DNA from: Grifola frondosa
Lineage: Eukaryota; Basidiomycota; Agaricomycetes; Polyporales; Grifolaceae
Length of the DNA: 64,000 nt
Reading direction: 5' to 3'
Assembly (NCBI GenBank): GCA_001683735.1
Contig: LUGG01000002.1
Span: forward strand, 3,224,001 to 3,288,000
Shown: in pieces, positions 25,301 through 36,784 of the stretch
How the letters are laid out: every line of letters starts with the position of its first letter
Numbering within the stretch: position 1 is the first letter of the stretch
Program-made: the position numbers and the translations under genes
The notes under the pieces: model-generated
Databases searched by the model: none
Seen by the model: the letters and a program-made list of their open reading frames with translations, nothing else
Told to the model about the DNA's origin: nothing

Positions 25301-25709
25301 GTCGATTCGCCGGGAAGAGCGTCCTTTCGCTTTCATTTCCTGCTTGTCCAGCCGTCATTCACAACTTGAGCAGTTGCATCTTGTAGAGGGGCTTGGTTAC
25401 TTGGGTTCTGGATTGAGAATGATGTTTGCTACGATGATCAGTCATAGAAATTTATAGAGATTGAACACTAAATCTTACCTGAAATTGTGCGGGCGCAAAA
25501 TAGCCATGTGGTGGGTAAAATCCGTAAGGTCCAGGATACTGATAATGTCCAGATTGAACAGGAAAGGACATGGGCATTATCGCGGGAGCTTGATCTGGCG
25601 CAGACACAGTTCGAGCCCATCGTGATTCTTCGCAGACACAGACTGACGGATGTGGGCACTGACAGAATCCCTGCATGAAGGCGAGAGAACACGGCCTAGC
25701 ACAATTCAC
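22307..25709 (-). pseudogene. hAT-superfamily transposase, degraded
   Basis: Minus strand. A Tyr/Pro-rich start (near 25620, SGHYQYPGPYGFYPPHGYF) is followed by a BED-like segment near 24890 (YVGCKVCTRLSQPGLWHCKC) and HLKKNHLVVYQEAVKRLGL near 24760. The RNase H-like core follows: RVSFTTDLWSDPNLRAFMG (near 24310-24270), LLAFHHVEGRHAGNSLARV (near 24200), GSITMDSASNNDTKMEGL (near 24045), RCFPHAVNRAVTAVLDE (near 23890). The C-terminal dimerisation part is ELERYINEGLLEDEFNPAIYW (near 22690) and, after an intron, FPLLFQVALDILPAQASSVPCE (near 22540). The coding end is near 22307. A dozen or so residues normally present after SSVPCE are deleted and the frame changes there; frame breaks also occur between 23000 and 23650. 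Its role would be cut-and-paste transposition with an 8-bp target duplication. I could not find its own terminal repeats. It is a candidate relative of the source of the MITEs. Confidence 0.8.
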
Positions 25710-26134
25710 AAGTCACTGATACAAATATATTCTGTAGGGAGTCATGAAATATCACACCACCGTTATTCTTCAATCCGATTGGGGAGTGGTGGAGCTCACC
25801 ACTCTAGGGTGAATGAAAACAATGAGCGAGAATCGGACCCATTTGCAGTTGTAGTGGTTGCAGAAACACGAGGCCAGTAGGGGCCAATGAAGAATGGATT
25901 GAAGTCGTACAATGTAGCGAAGGACAAGTAAGGAGCAAGCTACAATCAGTGTCTGGCCATGCAGTACTCCAAACTTGGATTGAGCACTGCGACGCGACGC
26001 GACGCGCATCAGCGCGCTCGATGGCCGTGACACCGGACGGGCCCTTACGGTTTTGCCAGGCGCCTTGGTGGCTGCTCCTGACCGATTCGTGACGTCCGTG
26101 ACCCCGTTGTAACACTCACGGTTGACTTTGCACT

Positions 26135-27174
26135 ATGTCGACTACGACTATTAATTTGAACTTGCACTTAAAACGGATCCAGAAGTCCCTGGCCTTCGCA
26201 CTTGCCGCCCAGGATCCAGACGACCCTCAACTTCAGGCGTCGTTCCGCAAAGAAGTGGTGCGAGCTCGTTTTCTTTCCGGGGCTAACGTTGTGCTAACAG
26301 CCTTCTAGGAAGCAGGCGTTGCCTGCCTCCATGGCTGCGTTGCCCGCAACGAGTCTGTGCACCCCACCCTCCTCATGCTGAGCGCCGTCGCTGAAAGCGC
26401 AGATGCTCAGAAGTCCGGTCGGACGATCGACTTCAAGTCCATCCGCGAGGAAGATGGCAGGATCGCGGAGGGTTGGAGGGCCGCGGCCACGGCAGAAACT
26501 CCCGCAGACGTCGGGGACTTGGGAGAAAACCGCTGGTGGGAAGGTAAGTGGCAAGGTCGAGCGAGGCTGCAAGTCAGCTAATATCTACTGCAGGAGCAGG
26601 GGTTGCCATGGCAGGCACAGGAGCTACCGTCGCAGGAGCAGGAGCTGCCAAGCGCCCGCGAGAGGTCGACGGAGGAGAGGCGGATGCAAGCGCCGCATTG
26701 GCCAAGAGGACCAGGGCCGCAGCTGTTTCCCACTCCCGCCCCCCGGCACGAAACCGCGGGCATTTGGTCACCGAGCACCCATCCCAACAGAGCGAGAATG
26801 CTTTCCCCACGACGACTACCGATGACACGATTGTGTCGGTGAGTTACACCATGATCCCGATGGAATTCCTCTAACTTCATTTGAAGCCAATCATCTGCTT
26901 GCGATGTGCCGAAACCCATGCTGCCTGCTACGTCAACCCCACCACCGACCTGATTTGCGTTGTTTGCAAACTTACAAGGCGAGCCTGCAGCCTGATGCCG
27001 AAGAAGCAATCTGCAGATGGGCCCCCTAAGAATTTGCGGGGACCTCTTGGGCACCAGGAGTTAGGTGCTGAGCTCCAGAGGGCCCAGTCTCTCATCAATA
27101 CAGGGGCGATCCCGCATCCTCAGGCTGATGTTCCCCTTTCACAAGTACGGTCCGCCAAGAGCTTCTCAGGCTGA
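26135..27174 (+). CDS. Zinc-cluster (Zn2Cys6-spaced) protein, intact, 296 residues
   Basis: Four exons: 26135-26257, 26309-26543, 26594-26838 and 26887-27174. All have GT/AG borders and compatible phases, giving 296 residues. The N-terminal half is helical (AFALAAQDPDD, EDGRIAEGWRAAATAE). The middle has an alanine/glycine run and a basic segment AAKRPREVDGGEADAS that looks like a nuclear localisation signal. The last exon carries CLRCAETHAACYVN...CVVCKLTRRAC, i.e. C-x2-C-x6-C-x9-C-x2-C-x6-C. That is the spacing of the GAL4-type Zn2Cys6 cluster, but it sits near the C-terminus rather than the N-terminus. DNA binding is therefore plausible but unproven. An alternative splice from 27144 could add exons up to about 27816. 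It starts about 430 bp from the hAT N-terminus, divergently. Two related loci (48.6 kb, 54-56 kb) are broken. Confidence 0.72.
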
Positions 27175-28060
27175 AAGCCTCTAAGGGTTTCAAAAAGCGA
27201 AAGCCTAATCCCACCATTCGAAGAGATCGCAGAGGTGTGTGTTGACCTTGTACTCTGTCGTATTGGGGAGCAGTCAGTCTCTGCACCTCAGCATCACTCC
27301 TCACATTCCTAATCCACATGACATCAAATTATGGCTGAGGTTCACTGATTGTGCTTTCCTAGCAATGACCCTTGCATCCGGACCGTCCAGTAGGTCAGAC
27401 TGCGCACTATATACCCTCCTTCGCCACAAAATCGCTGACCAAAATAATAAACAGACGGCATCGGGATAGTGACGAGAGCGGAGCAAGCCACTGAAGCCCG
27501 CACAATTGCGGACGGGTCTGGGGAAGATGCTAGCAAGCGGGAAGAGGCCGGAATGAGCGGCAAAACTGACTCGGGGATGGTGCAGACCCCTCCCCCGATA
27601 GCATCATCGCCGCACCAGCCCCCTCTGCCGGAGAGCGGACTGTCACCTCTCAGCCAAGTCCAGTCACAAATCAGTCGACCCGCTTCACCCTTACCAACAT
27701 TCTCACTGATCAAGCTACCGCATCCCGTCCAAAGTCCCAGGATCTGCTCGGTAAATCATCTCCGGCCGGCAGCTTTCAACAATTCCAATACGGATTCGCT
27801 AAAAAGGTGCAGCTGATGCCACAGATGCTGAAATTACTCGACACCAAGCTCGTTGCAGTCGAGTTAGGAAATGGAGTGGGATAGATTGCAGTTGATGTTG
27901 ACTTTGACAGCGAGACCGTCTTGGTTCCCATCAGGACTTCAATGGGAGTTTGATACAGGTCTAAATAGCTATATAATTAAAAGCAGGCACATCAAGTATA
28001 TCAGCATGATAAGCCAGTATATATAACCTTGTATGTGTTGCTAGGTTTGTTCAAGTTGAA
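27175..28060 (+). other. Possible 3' extension of the zinc-cluster gene, then non-coding
   Basis: An open stretch at 27469-27816 is Ser/Pro-rich with acidic patches (IADGSGEDASKREEAG). It could be a further exon of the upstream gene if splicing skips the stop at 27172. The basic segment GFKKRKPNPTIRRDRR at about 27189-27236 would be the linking exon. No homology is recognised. After 27820 the sequence becomes AT-rich and no gene is seen. Confidence 0.35.
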
Positions 28061-30790
28061 AATATAATTGTCATATCAGAGCTTTGACATTTGGTCCAGG
28101 GGGTATCAGAAAATTATGTCTAGGATGCTAATATCATTGCCCACTCCATTTATAATCTATGCTGGCAATGATATCAATGACAGTTTAAGTCACTGGGTGA
28201 TAGTGTCTGTGTCAGGGATAGCAAGCAAAAACTTCCAGTTTACTGAAGACAATGATGACAATAGCTGACTGAAATGTGCCAAAGTGCCAAAGTTGTATAA
28301 GTACTGACCTTATTGTCAGAGATGATCTGCTGTTGCAAGCTGTGATCTAAATGGCACTACAGTGACCAAGCTGAATGTGGATTGTGTGCCAGTAAGCACA
28401 CATAGTTCATAAAAGTTAGTGGTGATAGCTACAGTTACTTATCAAGTTAAACATCAGATAGCTGGTCTCAAATCAGTTCCAATCTGATTATTAACAATGT
28501 TGATATTGTCCTTGAATTATTTATGGCTGGTCTGTAAAGTTGCATAGGATATTTTCAAGCATTTTGATGTCGACAGAGAGAACCAGCATAATGTATATGA
28601 TTTTGACAATATTTAATCAGACACAGAATGATATTCTAATGCATATTTGCAACATACACATTCAAATTGAAGCACATTTTATAACAGATTCAATAAATTT
28701 CTGTAGAATTATTGACATTAATTGTGTGCAAAAGAGTAGGTAACAGGACTGATGCAATGTGCAACAGATCCCCCAATAGTCACCAGGTCATTATGGAGGT
28801 GCCAGCCCTGCAGCTACTTTCAGGACCATGTGTTTCACGTGAATTTTGGCTAAAGCAGTGTTCATGTTGCTGGGATGCTCTGGTTCAGCATATGCAGAAA
28901 AGCTGCCTGCACAATGTATCAGTGAAATCAGAAAACTGATACAGAAATTGGATTGACCAGTTTCATCATGTAAGAAGACTGTCAACTTCATCTTTCCTCT
29001 CGAGATCCTTGAGCAAGTCAACAATGCTATTTTAGTGTTGCTGCAGCTAAGTTGGGTTTAAATCATATATGACTCATAACTTGTGCAGTTTTTTAGATAT
29101 CATAGTAATCTCACCTTACTTTTGTAGCCTAGGTATATACACCATGTAGTGATGGAGATATGGTCAAAAAGCTAATTGAAAAGTCCAACTTTTTGGTTAG
29201 CTATGTTACCAATGTAACTGAAAGTGAAACATATCAAAAATAATTATGCAAATGCTTGTGTTACATTCCAATACATATACATTTTAGCTATTAATTTCAA
29301 TTAAGATCATACCATTATCTGCAAAACTCATGTCAGAATATTTAAAAAGCTAAAACAGGTGAGACTAAGCTATGACAGTAGTAGCTACTGTAAAACCTTT
29401 CAGAATCTGTGATGAGATCTGTGCAGGAAAACACTGCAGCTGACATTAAGCTGAAGCACATTTACTGAGCTCATTTTAACAAGTGATCATGCATATGTAA
29501 TTGAACATACCTGCATGGCTATATAAGCAATGAAGGCCTTTGTCATAATGCACATCCCATGGATATGAGCATTGCATGATTGGGTTGCCTTCAGTTCTTG
29601 GTTTACTGAACTTGGGCTCGTGAAAATGAACTTTGCTGCCTATATGGAACACTTAGTATAAAAATTATACAAAACCTAATTGACCTACATTTGCCAAACT
29701 TCCACTTCTAAGTAGCCCATTTCATGGATCTTCTAGGTCATATCAGAAACTATTATAGAGAACAAGCAGTCATTGATCTCCTGCAACTCATATTGTCCCA
29801 GCACAAAGTTTCTCCTTGATGCTACAAAAGCAACATAAAAATAAATTCATGAAAGAACAAGGTGACATACTCATTATTGGACCAATTAAGTCCAGCCAGA
29901 CACAGCAGAGCTCTGGTGCATTCATGATGGAAATCTCACTGTTGTGCATGATGAAAGATGATAGTGCTTGTCCCTTGGGGTGATTCAACCTATTACAGTG
30001 CCTTTGATATTCTTTGTATCATCAGAGTGTGCACCATTCACATCTTTCTGGATCTGATGCTAATGTGAACAATAAACATAATGCACATGCATAACAGACT
30101 TACAAGGTCAGCCATCATAATCACCTTTTCCTCAGAAGACTCCAATATGTGAGATTTGAAATGAGAAATTTGCTTGAGGAGTTCACAGAAAACTCTGAGC
30201 TCATGGTGTTCACTGTAGACAAGGCAAATTTCAATCAGATAAACCAGAATGATATATGCATGACTGTCAACTCTTCTTTGGATTTGCCATCTGCAAGGTC
30301 TCTGAGAAAGATTATGCCATTGCACAACAAGGTTCAGACATTGCAAAAGGCATAAATTGTCTGTCTAAAATGGTGACTGTAATATATCAGAAGACCCTGG
30401 ATGCATCCATTGAAACTGGTCACTTGATGTTCTGATGACAGAGGTATCAAATGAAACAACTCACAATTCTTTCCCCAGACCTAACTCTAGTGTGCTGCTA
30501 TGCTTTCAACTGGAATCACAATTTGTAGGTGTGGGCAGAGAGTCAGCACACCTTTCAGTGAAGTGTTTCTGTTATTTACAGCCAGCTGGTTAATGACATG
30601 AGCTGATGTCATAGGTCAGCTGGTCCCAGCCAGGATTGTAACTTGTTCCATAGTTACAGCCTAGCTGAGCTTCTGTATTTTCAGTCTGGCTGAATATTAC
30701 TTCAGAAAATCTGTGTCTCCTTTGCATCAGCCTGGCCAGTGCTCAGGTTCACAGCATGGCCAGATGCTAATTGGAGTAGAATGTGGCCAT
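28060..30790. other. AT-rich stretch without recognisable genes
   Basis: Only short open frames occur on both strands and none shows a recognisable protein. The MITE copy 2 lies at 29033-29383. A pair of overlapping opposite-strand frames at 30040-30355 (for example plus-strand MRNLLEEFTENSELMVF) may be a fragment of an old coding sequence but is not assignable. From 30540 short phrases like ACAGCCAGCTGG begin to repeat toward the fold-back element. Confidence 0.5.
29033..29383. mobile_element. hAT-type MITE, copy 2 (diverged)
   Basis: The left end TAGTGTTGCTGCAGCTAAGT is intact. The right end is diverged (GACTAAGCTATGACAGTAGTA in place of GACTAAGCCATGGCAACACTA). The internal sequence matches copy 1 throughout with scattered changes and some small deletions. 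No clear 8-bp target duplication remains, which fits an older insertion. Confidence 0.8.
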
Positions 30791-30792
30791 GT

Positions 30793-32264
30793 ACTAGTGG
30801 CTACCTAGATTGTAAAATGGGGTTCCACTGACCTGACAAGCCCATTGTGAGATATCTGATCTCCCTATAAAATCATTCCATTAGTACAATGTGGGCCATT
30901 GTACTATGGCCCTTTTTACAAATTGGGGAGATTGTGATATGAGCATATTACAAGCTGAGCTCTTTGTAATTAGCCTATATTACAATTAGGCCAGATTATA
31001 GTAGCCTGTAATACAATCTGGCCTCATTGTAATAGCTTGCATTACAATCTGATGTGATTGTAATACTGCACTTTTTCTGGATATTACAATTTGGCCAGAT
31101 TGTAATAGCTTGCATTACAATCTAACGTGATTGTAATACTGCACTTTTTCTGGCTATTACAATCTGACCTCATTATAATACATTGTATTATAATCTGGCC
31201 CCATTGTAATTGGCATATATTACAGTCTGACCTCATTGTAGTTTGTTTGTATTACAATCCGGGTAATACTGGGGCTTTTGGGCAGATACTAGATTTGTCA
31301 TATTTATGAAAAACATACCACTTTTGGTATGTTTTAATTTCAGCCACCATATATTTTATCCTCCATTCCTCCCTCAATTTCTCTCAAATTTTATTGATAT
31401 TAGGTTCATCTGAAAGCACTCATTTAGTACAGTCATAATATGTACATAACTTATTATGTTATTTGAATAAAAACATACCATTCTGGGCAGCCATCCAGAA
31501 TGTTCTGCTGAATTCCTCCCCCAAATACTCACCAAATCCTTTGATTTCTTTTGCTCACATATATTAGCTATTTAATGTTTTCAAATTTTTTGGGCAGAAT
31601 ATGTCACAGAAAACATATCATTTCTGGTGGGTGCAGGCTTAGCCACACCAAAATTTTTCTCCTTGCCTCTTCATCAGTTTTGCATGGAATTTCTTTATTT
31701 AACATTTTCCTTGCTCTCATAAATGTACTCTTGGTATTATCTACAGTACAGAGCCACATAATGAAATGAATTTTTATCTCCCCATGCTTTGCTGGCTGAT
31801 ATTCACCACAGATTGAAAGGCTGATACCTCACCAATCTATGCACATGAGAACTCATCTGAAAGGTAGAATTTGTCCGAATAAGATGATCTTTACATGAAA
31901 GGAATTTATCCTACAGGCTATTACAATGTGACCTGATTGTAGTACAACCTATTACAATCTGGCCAAATTGTAATATCCAGAAAAAGTGCAGTATTACAAT
32001 CACATCAGATTGTAATGCAAGCTATTACAATGAGGCCAGATTGTATTACAGGCTACTATAATCTGGCCTAATTGTAATATAGGCTAATTACAAAGAGCTC
32101 AGCTTGTAATATGCTCATATCACAATCTCCCCAATTTGTAAAAAGGGCCATAGTACAATGGCCCACATTGTACTAATGGAATGATTTTACAGGGAGATCA
32201 GATATCTCACAATGGGCTTATCAGATCAGTGGGACCCCATTTTACAATCTAGGTAGCCACTAGT
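30793..32264. mobile_element. Fold-back element with 316-bp nearly identical inverted arms
   Basis: The left arm 30793-31108 and right arm 31949-32264 are reverse complements with only a handful of mismatches. The ends are ACTAGTGGCTACCTAG...CTAGGTAGCCACTAGT. Each arm is itself built of short palindromes (for example TATTACAATCTGGCC/TCATTGTAATA). The 840-bp centre has no gene; it contains three variants of AAAACATACCATTCTGG-like sequence, and related sequence recurs outside the element near 33410-33600. I could not find a convincing target duplication. The very high arm identity suggests recent mobility or arm homogenisation. Confidence 0.8.
30930..31265. repeat. Array of ATTACAAT/ATTGTAAT palindromic units
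   Basis: About a dozen half-units of ATTACAAT and ATTGTAAT alternate at roughly 14-30 bp spacing, so neighbouring units are complementary to each other and to themselves. The inner part (31108-31265) continues the pattern beyond the inverted arm. Two nearly identical segments contain TACTGCACTTTTTCTGG (31063 and 31137). The mirror array is at 31919-32125. Confidence 0.8.
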
Positions 32265-32749
32265 GTCCTACCTTTATGATTGCCCACTGCATCTAATAGG
32301 TGAGCTGATCTTACAAGGCTTGGTTTGCTGATGCAAGCTCCCATCCTTCCACCAGCCAAGCCTTCTTCAACTTCTCCTGAAGCTACCATGCCTCCATTGT
32401 GGTGCTATTGCTAGTCAGACTGCAGACCCACTATTGTGACTGACAATTCACACAGAGCCCATTCAGTCACTTTATCTGTTACTAACAGCCAGCTAGTGAA
32501 AAATATGACCTGTTATCACAGGCCAGCCAGTCCCAGCCAGTCTTTCAGTGTCTCCTGTATTTACAGTTCAGCTGAAATTTATATCAGGACCATAATTACA
32601 GGTCGGATGAACATTCTTCAGTATTTTCACCCCCCCCTCCCCCCTCCCTCTCCACCTGGCAATATTTGCCGGCTGGTGAATATTTTGTCATTTTTTTTTT
32701 GCCAAAAGTAGGTCATCTGGAAAAATAGTTTCTGGGGTTTTATTTGTCA

Positions 32750-33410
32750 AAAATCAAAATCTGATGGCAAGTTCTTGAACTAAAGTATTAAATGACATTA
32801 GAATGTTAGAATTTGAGTTGATACTCTGAAGTTTGACTTAGCATGAATTGGCATTCTGGTGTTTGATCTGACATTCTGGTGTTTAAATCACCATACTGGC
32901 ATTTGCAATGACATTTCGATGTTTTAATTATCATGCTGGTATTTGTGTTTATATTCTATGTGGATTAGCATTTTATTATTTGAACTGACATTTCAGTGTT
33001 TAAACCATGACATGTTGATGTTTCAATCATCATGCTGGTGTTTTTATACTCTGAGATGTGGATCAGCATTCATTCTGTTATTCGAACTGGTATTCCAGTG
33101 TGTGAACTGGCATTTTGGTGTTTGAACTGTGGCATTTGGTGTTTTGTCAGTGTTTGAACTGGCATTTTAGTGTTTGCACTGGCACTTTGATGTTTCAATC
33201 ACCATTTCAGTATTTCAATCACCATGCTGAGATTTGCATTCACATTCTGGTGTTTAAATCACCATACCGGTATTTGTGTTAATATTCTGGAAATCCATTT
33301 ATATTTTAGATAAAGTTGAGACAATAGACATATGTATGCTTCAATGTTTAGGCAAACACTCCGGTGTTTGGAGATTGAGTTGATACTTTGGTGTTTGTGT
33401 ATGTTATAGA
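32750..33410. repeat. Minisatellite, about 20-bp unit (TGTTTGAACTGGCATTTTGG-like)
   Basis: Units of about 19-22 bp with consensus near GTGTTTGAACTGGCATTCTG recur for about 660 bp, with considerable drift. Sub-variants such as TGTTTAAATCACCATACTGG form higher-order groups. Non-coding. Confidence 0.75.
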
Positions 33411-34590
33411 TATGTTTTGATTTAGCCACTATATGTTTTTCTCTTCATTGCTCTTTCAATTCTCAATGGATTTTCTCCATATATAGCTTGTTTAAAAGAT
33501 CTAATTTGGTAGATTTATTATTGGAACATGCATTTGCATGATATTGAAAGAAAAACATGTTATTCTGTTCTGACTATACAAAACGTTCTGCAAATTGGAA
33601 AGTGAATACTTCATCAATCAGACCATATAAGACACCTTTTGAATGATGAAATTTACCCCAATATGGCTTAGTTTATTTCGAAACAATTTATCTTATACTC
33701 ACTTCATAATATGTATTCTGCCACATCATCACTAAAATGTGATGTTTCCTTGCCAGAAAATGTTACAGTCATTATCAAATTTCAACAAGCTCACATAATA
33801 TAGTCTAAATCTATATCTACATGATGCAATCAAAACTGAAAAATCCATGAAGAAATGGTATAGATATGAAGAGATTACCTCTGGCACACCAAATTGTGGC
33901 TGAATGCTTTGTGTTGCTATGCTGAGCTCGAGTCACCTGCACAGTAAATAGGGAATGCAAACACACTAATTATTGTCAGTTTTCCATCATTTGTTTATTA
34001 AACCATGTATCTTCTTTAATTCCATGGAGTGGTACAATTGTGTGACCTATTGTCCAATGTTGTTTTATATATTAATAACCATGCTTGTAAGTTTGTGTTT
34101 CTTCTCAAAAATCCATCCACATGTTAGCTTGATGACTTCTGAACCTCCTTGTCATCTTCTCATGTCTTCACATATTGATGCATATCTGCTGTGGTGCCCA
34201 TTGCTGAGATTTTGGATTTTTGAGTGAGGCAGTGAGGACATGGGCATTTAGATATGTACTTGATACATGTGAGGAGAACTCTGGTGGGTGCAGGCAGTGT
34301 TAGATGGGAAGGATTAAGAATACATAGATTTACTCACTTTTCGGGATAATCTGCAGAGTATATGAAAAATCAAGGGAACAAATGGTGAAGAATTCCATCA
34401 GCGTACAAGATAATTATGCCATGCACCTAAGCATGAACTTGGGATCTAGGAGGAGAAGCCAAATGGTCTGCATAAGTTCGCACTTACAGAATGTCCAAAA
34501 AGCAAATGTCATGCTGTTACCATGTAACTCGGCATAAATATCTTGAAGTTCATCTGGAAGCTGGGTGGAAGATCTTAGTAAATGCGCAAT
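33410..34590. other. AT-rich, no gene recognised
   Basis: The first 200 bp resemble the centre of the fold-back element (AAACATGTTATTCTG near 33554, compared with AAACATACCATTCTG near 31471). The rest contains only short, unassignable open frames. Confidence 0.4.
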
Positions 34591-34592
34591 AA

Positions 34593-34935
34593 TAGTGTTG
34601 CTGTAGCTAAGTCAGGCCTAAATGATATATGACTTATAAATTGTGCAATTTTTCAGATATCATAGTGATCTCACATTCATTTTGTAGCTTACATATAGTG
34701 ACATATGCCTGCCAAAGATAAAGACATTATACATTGTATTGATGGAGATATGGTCAAAAAGCCAATTGCAAATCCGACTTTTTAGTCAGCTTTTTTTACC
34801 AATGTAACTGAAATTGAAACATATTAAAGATAATTATGCAAATGGCTTTGTTACATTCCAATACATATACATCTTAGCTATTGATTTCAATTAAAATCAT
34901 CTCACTATCTGCAAAACTCACGTCAGAATATCTAA
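34593..34935. mobile_element. hAT-type MITE, copy 3 (right end missing)
   Basis: It starts TAGTGTTGCTGTAGCTAAGT and matches copy 1 up to GTCAGAATATCTAA. There the last roughly 45 bp are absent and the sequence passes directly into the inverted-repeat arm that begins about 34940. The truncation point therefore coincides with another element's border. Confidence 0.85.
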
Positions 34936-34939
34936 GTTT

Positions 34940-36216
34940 TTAGAACTTTCCAGAAGATTACAGTTTTCAAAAGAAGAATTTTAATCGAAATTTCTACTTC
35001 AGAATATCCTGGAACAATCCAGAAACTCAAAGAAATTTCCAGAATATTTTGGCAGATTCCAGAATAACATAGAACCATGGAGAACATCTTAGAAACTTAT
35101 AGAGCCTGAGAGAATTGTCCAGAAGGAGATAGAACTGTGTAGAAAGTACCAGTAGGTCAGAGATGCTTCTAGCAACTTTCAAAAGCCATTTGTCAGCAGA
35201 AAAATTGATGGATTGGTAAGCATTGGGAGTGGATTGGTAAGCAAGAAGAGGATTAGTCAGCCATAGAATAAAATAGAATATAATAGAAAGGAAGGATTCA
35301 GGAGGGTATATAAGGGTGAGCGAAACATTGTTCCAATTATATTCTCCCCCCCAGATTCCTCCCCCAGTAGCTCTTCCTCACAATTTATATTCTTTCTCTT
35401 AACTCAAAGCACATCAGAAGTATTGCCTAGGCCCACCTGCTTACTAAGTATTGACCTGGATTATTAACTTGCCAAAGCAAGAGACTTTGGGAGTGCAAGT
35501 TCAGGCAAAAGGTTGAAGATTGTCAGACCTTTGTTAGGACAGAAGCTCTGTCACAAAGGAAGTTACCTAAATTGTCAACTGTCCAGACAAGAAGATTCTG
35601 GAAGCACAAGGTTAGGAAAGAAGATCAGAAGTCACTGACCTAGATTGTTAGCTTGCCAAAGCAAGAGACTTTGGGAGTGCAAGTTTAGGCAGATTAGTTG
35701 TCAGCATCAGGTGAGCAGTATTAATAAATAATTTGGTATTGTTTGGAAAGTTGTCCTGTGAGTGGATTTAGGAGTATAAGTCTCTGGAAAAGAAGTCCAG
35801 AAGCATTCCCCATTCACCAGGTGGAATTTGTTGTGGTAACAAAGTACTGCACCAAGGCAGTGACTTTCAAGGAAGTTTGTAGTGTACTGATGAAGCAGGC
35901 TATTGGAGTCAAGCCTTGCCATTGTTTCTAGTCCCCACAGGTATATTTCGAGTAATTGAACACCATAGAATGATCCACAGAGCATTGTGATCTTTTGTGA
36001 GAAGTAGAAAGTACACTTTCACAACTGAATTTAACTGAGCCTCTGTCTGGAAAAGTAGGAAACCCCATTAAGCTCAGTGCACCCATCATTTCTGGGTAAT
36101 AACCCCTCGCTATCAACCAAATTATTACTCTCATCAGATAGTCTTTTGATTATTTGATAAAAGTAGTGGTTGTTTAATACCGATCACTGGAAATACACAA
36201 CAATGCCTTCACACTC
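34940..36216. repeat. Inverted-repeat arm A (left copy)
   Basis: About 1.28 kb that is the reverse complement of 42327-43627. Features shared by both: a dense cluster of CCAGAA/TTCTGG phrases; a short run of TAGAA units; TATATAAGGG at about 35314 (TATATACCCTCC in the mirror), a possible TATA box; and about three imperfect 60-110 bp repeats containing GCCAAAGCAAGAGACTTTGG (35474 and 35655). No protein is encoded. It resembles an LTR or long non-coding end of a retroelement, but no matching direct copy is present. Confidence 0.75.
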
Positions 36217-36444
36217 AGCACCTGGGCACATGTAATCAGACATCCTAGCTTCATCAGAACTGTGGGATGATATAGCAGGATCTCTTGCAATGTGTAGAAT
36301 AGGCAATAATGTTAACACAGGAGCACGAAGTGCAGCAAGAAGACAACAATAAACAGATGAATTTGCAATGACATGTAACAACGATACTACCTCTAATCTA
36401 AACTCCACCGACAATGCCCAATACATTGATACGACAGCCTCAGA

Positions 36445-36780
36445 TAGTGTTGCTGCACCTACAGATATCATAGTGATCTTACATTCATTTCGTAGCCTAT
36501 ATATAGCCGCATACTCTTGCCAATATAAAAATGTTATACCTCATATTGACGGAGATATAGCCAAAAAGCCGATTGCAAAGTCCGACTTTTTAGTCAGCTT
36601 TTTTACCAATGTAACTGAAATTGAAACATATTAAAGATAATTATGCAAATGGTGGTGTTATATTCAAATATGTATACATCTTAGCTATTAGTTTCAATTA
36701 GGATCATGTTATTATCTGCAAAATTTATATCAGAATATCTAAAAAGCTGAAACAGGTGTGACTAAGCCGTGGCAACACTA
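36445..36780. mobile_element. hAT-type MITE, copy 4 (perfect 8-bp target duplication)
   Basis: Bounded by TAGTGTTGC and GCAACACTA with exact 8-bp duplications GCCTCAGA at 36437-36444 and 36781-36788. About 45 bp near the left end are deleted compared with copy 1. It inserted into LTR-like sequence X: the mirror copy of X at about 45600 lacks it. Confidence 0.92.
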
Positions 36781-36784
36781 GCCT

